DNA from: Deltaproteobacteria bacterium
GTDB lineage: Bacteria > UBA10199 > DSSB01
Length of the DNA stretch: 6,466 nucleotides
Assembly (NCBI GenBank): GCA_021414045.1
Contig: JAIOPF010000220.1
Location: 1-6,466, forward strand
Direction: 5' to 3'
How positions within the stretch are numbered: the stretch's first letter is position 1; every line of letters starts with the position of its first letter. A program made the position numbers and the translations under genes. This document shows, piece after piece, positions 5,933 through 6,466 of this stretch. The notes under the pieces are model-generated. The model ran no database searches and had not been told where the DNA came from. It was given only the letters and a program-made list of their open reading frames with translations.

Positions 5933-6466
5933 TTAGGAAAGTCGCTTATGGAACTTCAAAACGCTCAGAGTCAGGACCACCGTCGCCATGAGGGTCAAGA
6001 CCCCGACTTCCGGCCAAAGATCCGACAAATGCAGGCCCTTCAGCAGGATCCCGCGGATGATCCTCAAGAAAAAGGTCAGAGGAATGATGTCCCCCAGCAG
6101 GTAGATCGCTTTCGGCATGGTCTCGCGCGGGAAGAAAAATCCCGAAAGCAGTATCGATGGGGCCGCGAAAAGCATGATCATCTGCGAGGCCTGCATTTGG
6201 TTGTCCGCGACGGTGGAGGCCAAGAGGCCCAAGCCGAGGCAGACCATCATGTAAAGGCCCGTCAAGAGGAAGAGCAAGATGGGGCTCCCGCGCAGGGGAA
6301 TCTCGAATAGGAAATGCGCGACGCTCAAGACCGTCAGGGCGATGACGAGGCCGACGATCAAGTAGGGGATCAGCTTGCCAACGATCAATTCATAGGGCCG
6401 TATCGGCGTGACCAGCAGCTGCTCCAAATTTCCATTCTCCTTCTCCCTCACCACGGCGGAGCTGGT
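5933..6466 (-). CDS. ABC-2 type transporter permease (C-terminal half, 5' partial)
   Basis: The frame is open from the window edge to the stop at 5933-5935, giving 177 residues of a longer protein; the family is usually about 370 aa. It is an inner-membrane permease of the ABC-2 type, like YbhR/YbhS/YhhJ, which pairs with an ATPase subunit to export drugs or other hydrophobic substrates. The visible start, VVREKENGNLEQLLVTPIRPYELIVGK (about residues 5-31), is the conserved cytoplasmic element before a membrane helix. Hydrophobic helices lie at about 32-54, 61-86, 93-112 and 155-171, with the conserved LSGFFFPRETMP (107-118) and PLTFFLRIIRGILLKG (129-144). The GTG at 6454 is internal and is not the start. 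The ATPase and membrane-fusion genes would be expected upstream, beyond 6466. Confidence 0.92.
   Translation of the reverse strand, partial: TSSAVVREKENGNLEQLLVTPIRPYELIVGKLIPYLIVGLVIALTVLSVAHFLFEIPLRGSPILLFLLTGLYMMVCLGLGLLASTVADNQMQASQMIMLFAAPSILLSGFFFPRETMPKAIYLLGDIIPLTFFLRIIRGILLKGLHLSDLWPEVGVLTLMATVVLTLSVLKFHKRLS

Overview
This window looks like a compact bacterial chromosome segment, moderately GC-rich, with a strong G/C bias at third codon positions. It carries mostly translation-related housekeeping genes plus several unrecognised ones. The end of a probable holB overlapping a short-form metG, Gram-negative-style ABC-2 export, bacterioferritin-type storage and a TTG-started tadA fit a Gram-negative, deltaproteobacteria-like organism. 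That placement is an inference from gene order and style, not from a marker gene. I see no phage, insertion sequence, CRISPR array or transposase.

Layout: (1) 1-1811, plus strand: the C-terminal end of a probable DNA polymerase III delta' subunit overlaps by ATGA a complete methionyl-tRNA synthetase of the short, single-zinc-knuckle type. (2) 1816-3172, minus strand: a possible three-gene operon, read right to left, of a 37-aa single-pass membrane protein (3059-3172, easily missed), a 158-aa protein whose C-terminus resembles a ParB dimerisation region, and a 205-aa orphan. (3) 3173-3333: a divergent intergenic region with weak promoter candidates in both directions. (4) 3334-3807, plus strand: tadA, the tRNA adenosine deaminase, probably starting at TTG. 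(5) 3816-4227: two tRNA-Ser genes, GGA and CGA anticodons, each preceded by a related GC-rich structured leader of about 110 nt. The 209-nt period indicates an old tandem duplication followed by anticodon divergence. (6) 4311-5255, plus strand: an unusual 314-aa protein with a proline-rich N-terminus, a perfect EF-hand calcium loop and a C-terminal His...Ser-x-Gly-Cys motif like that of L,D-transpeptidase (YkuD) or related hydrolases. (7) 5259-5795, minus strand: a bacterioferritin-like protein with all six di-iron ligands but no haem-ligand Met. (8) 5933-6466, minus strand: the C-terminal half of an ABC-2 type permease that runs off the window.

metG, tadA and the two tRNA-Ser genes all serve decoding, though on different tRNAs. 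The other genes show no functional link to them. Two tail-to-tail gene pairs have stop codons only 3-4 nt apart, so the chromosome is tightly packed. The parts most worth a second look are the EF-hand/SxGC protein, the duplicated tRNA leader and the small membrane protein operon.
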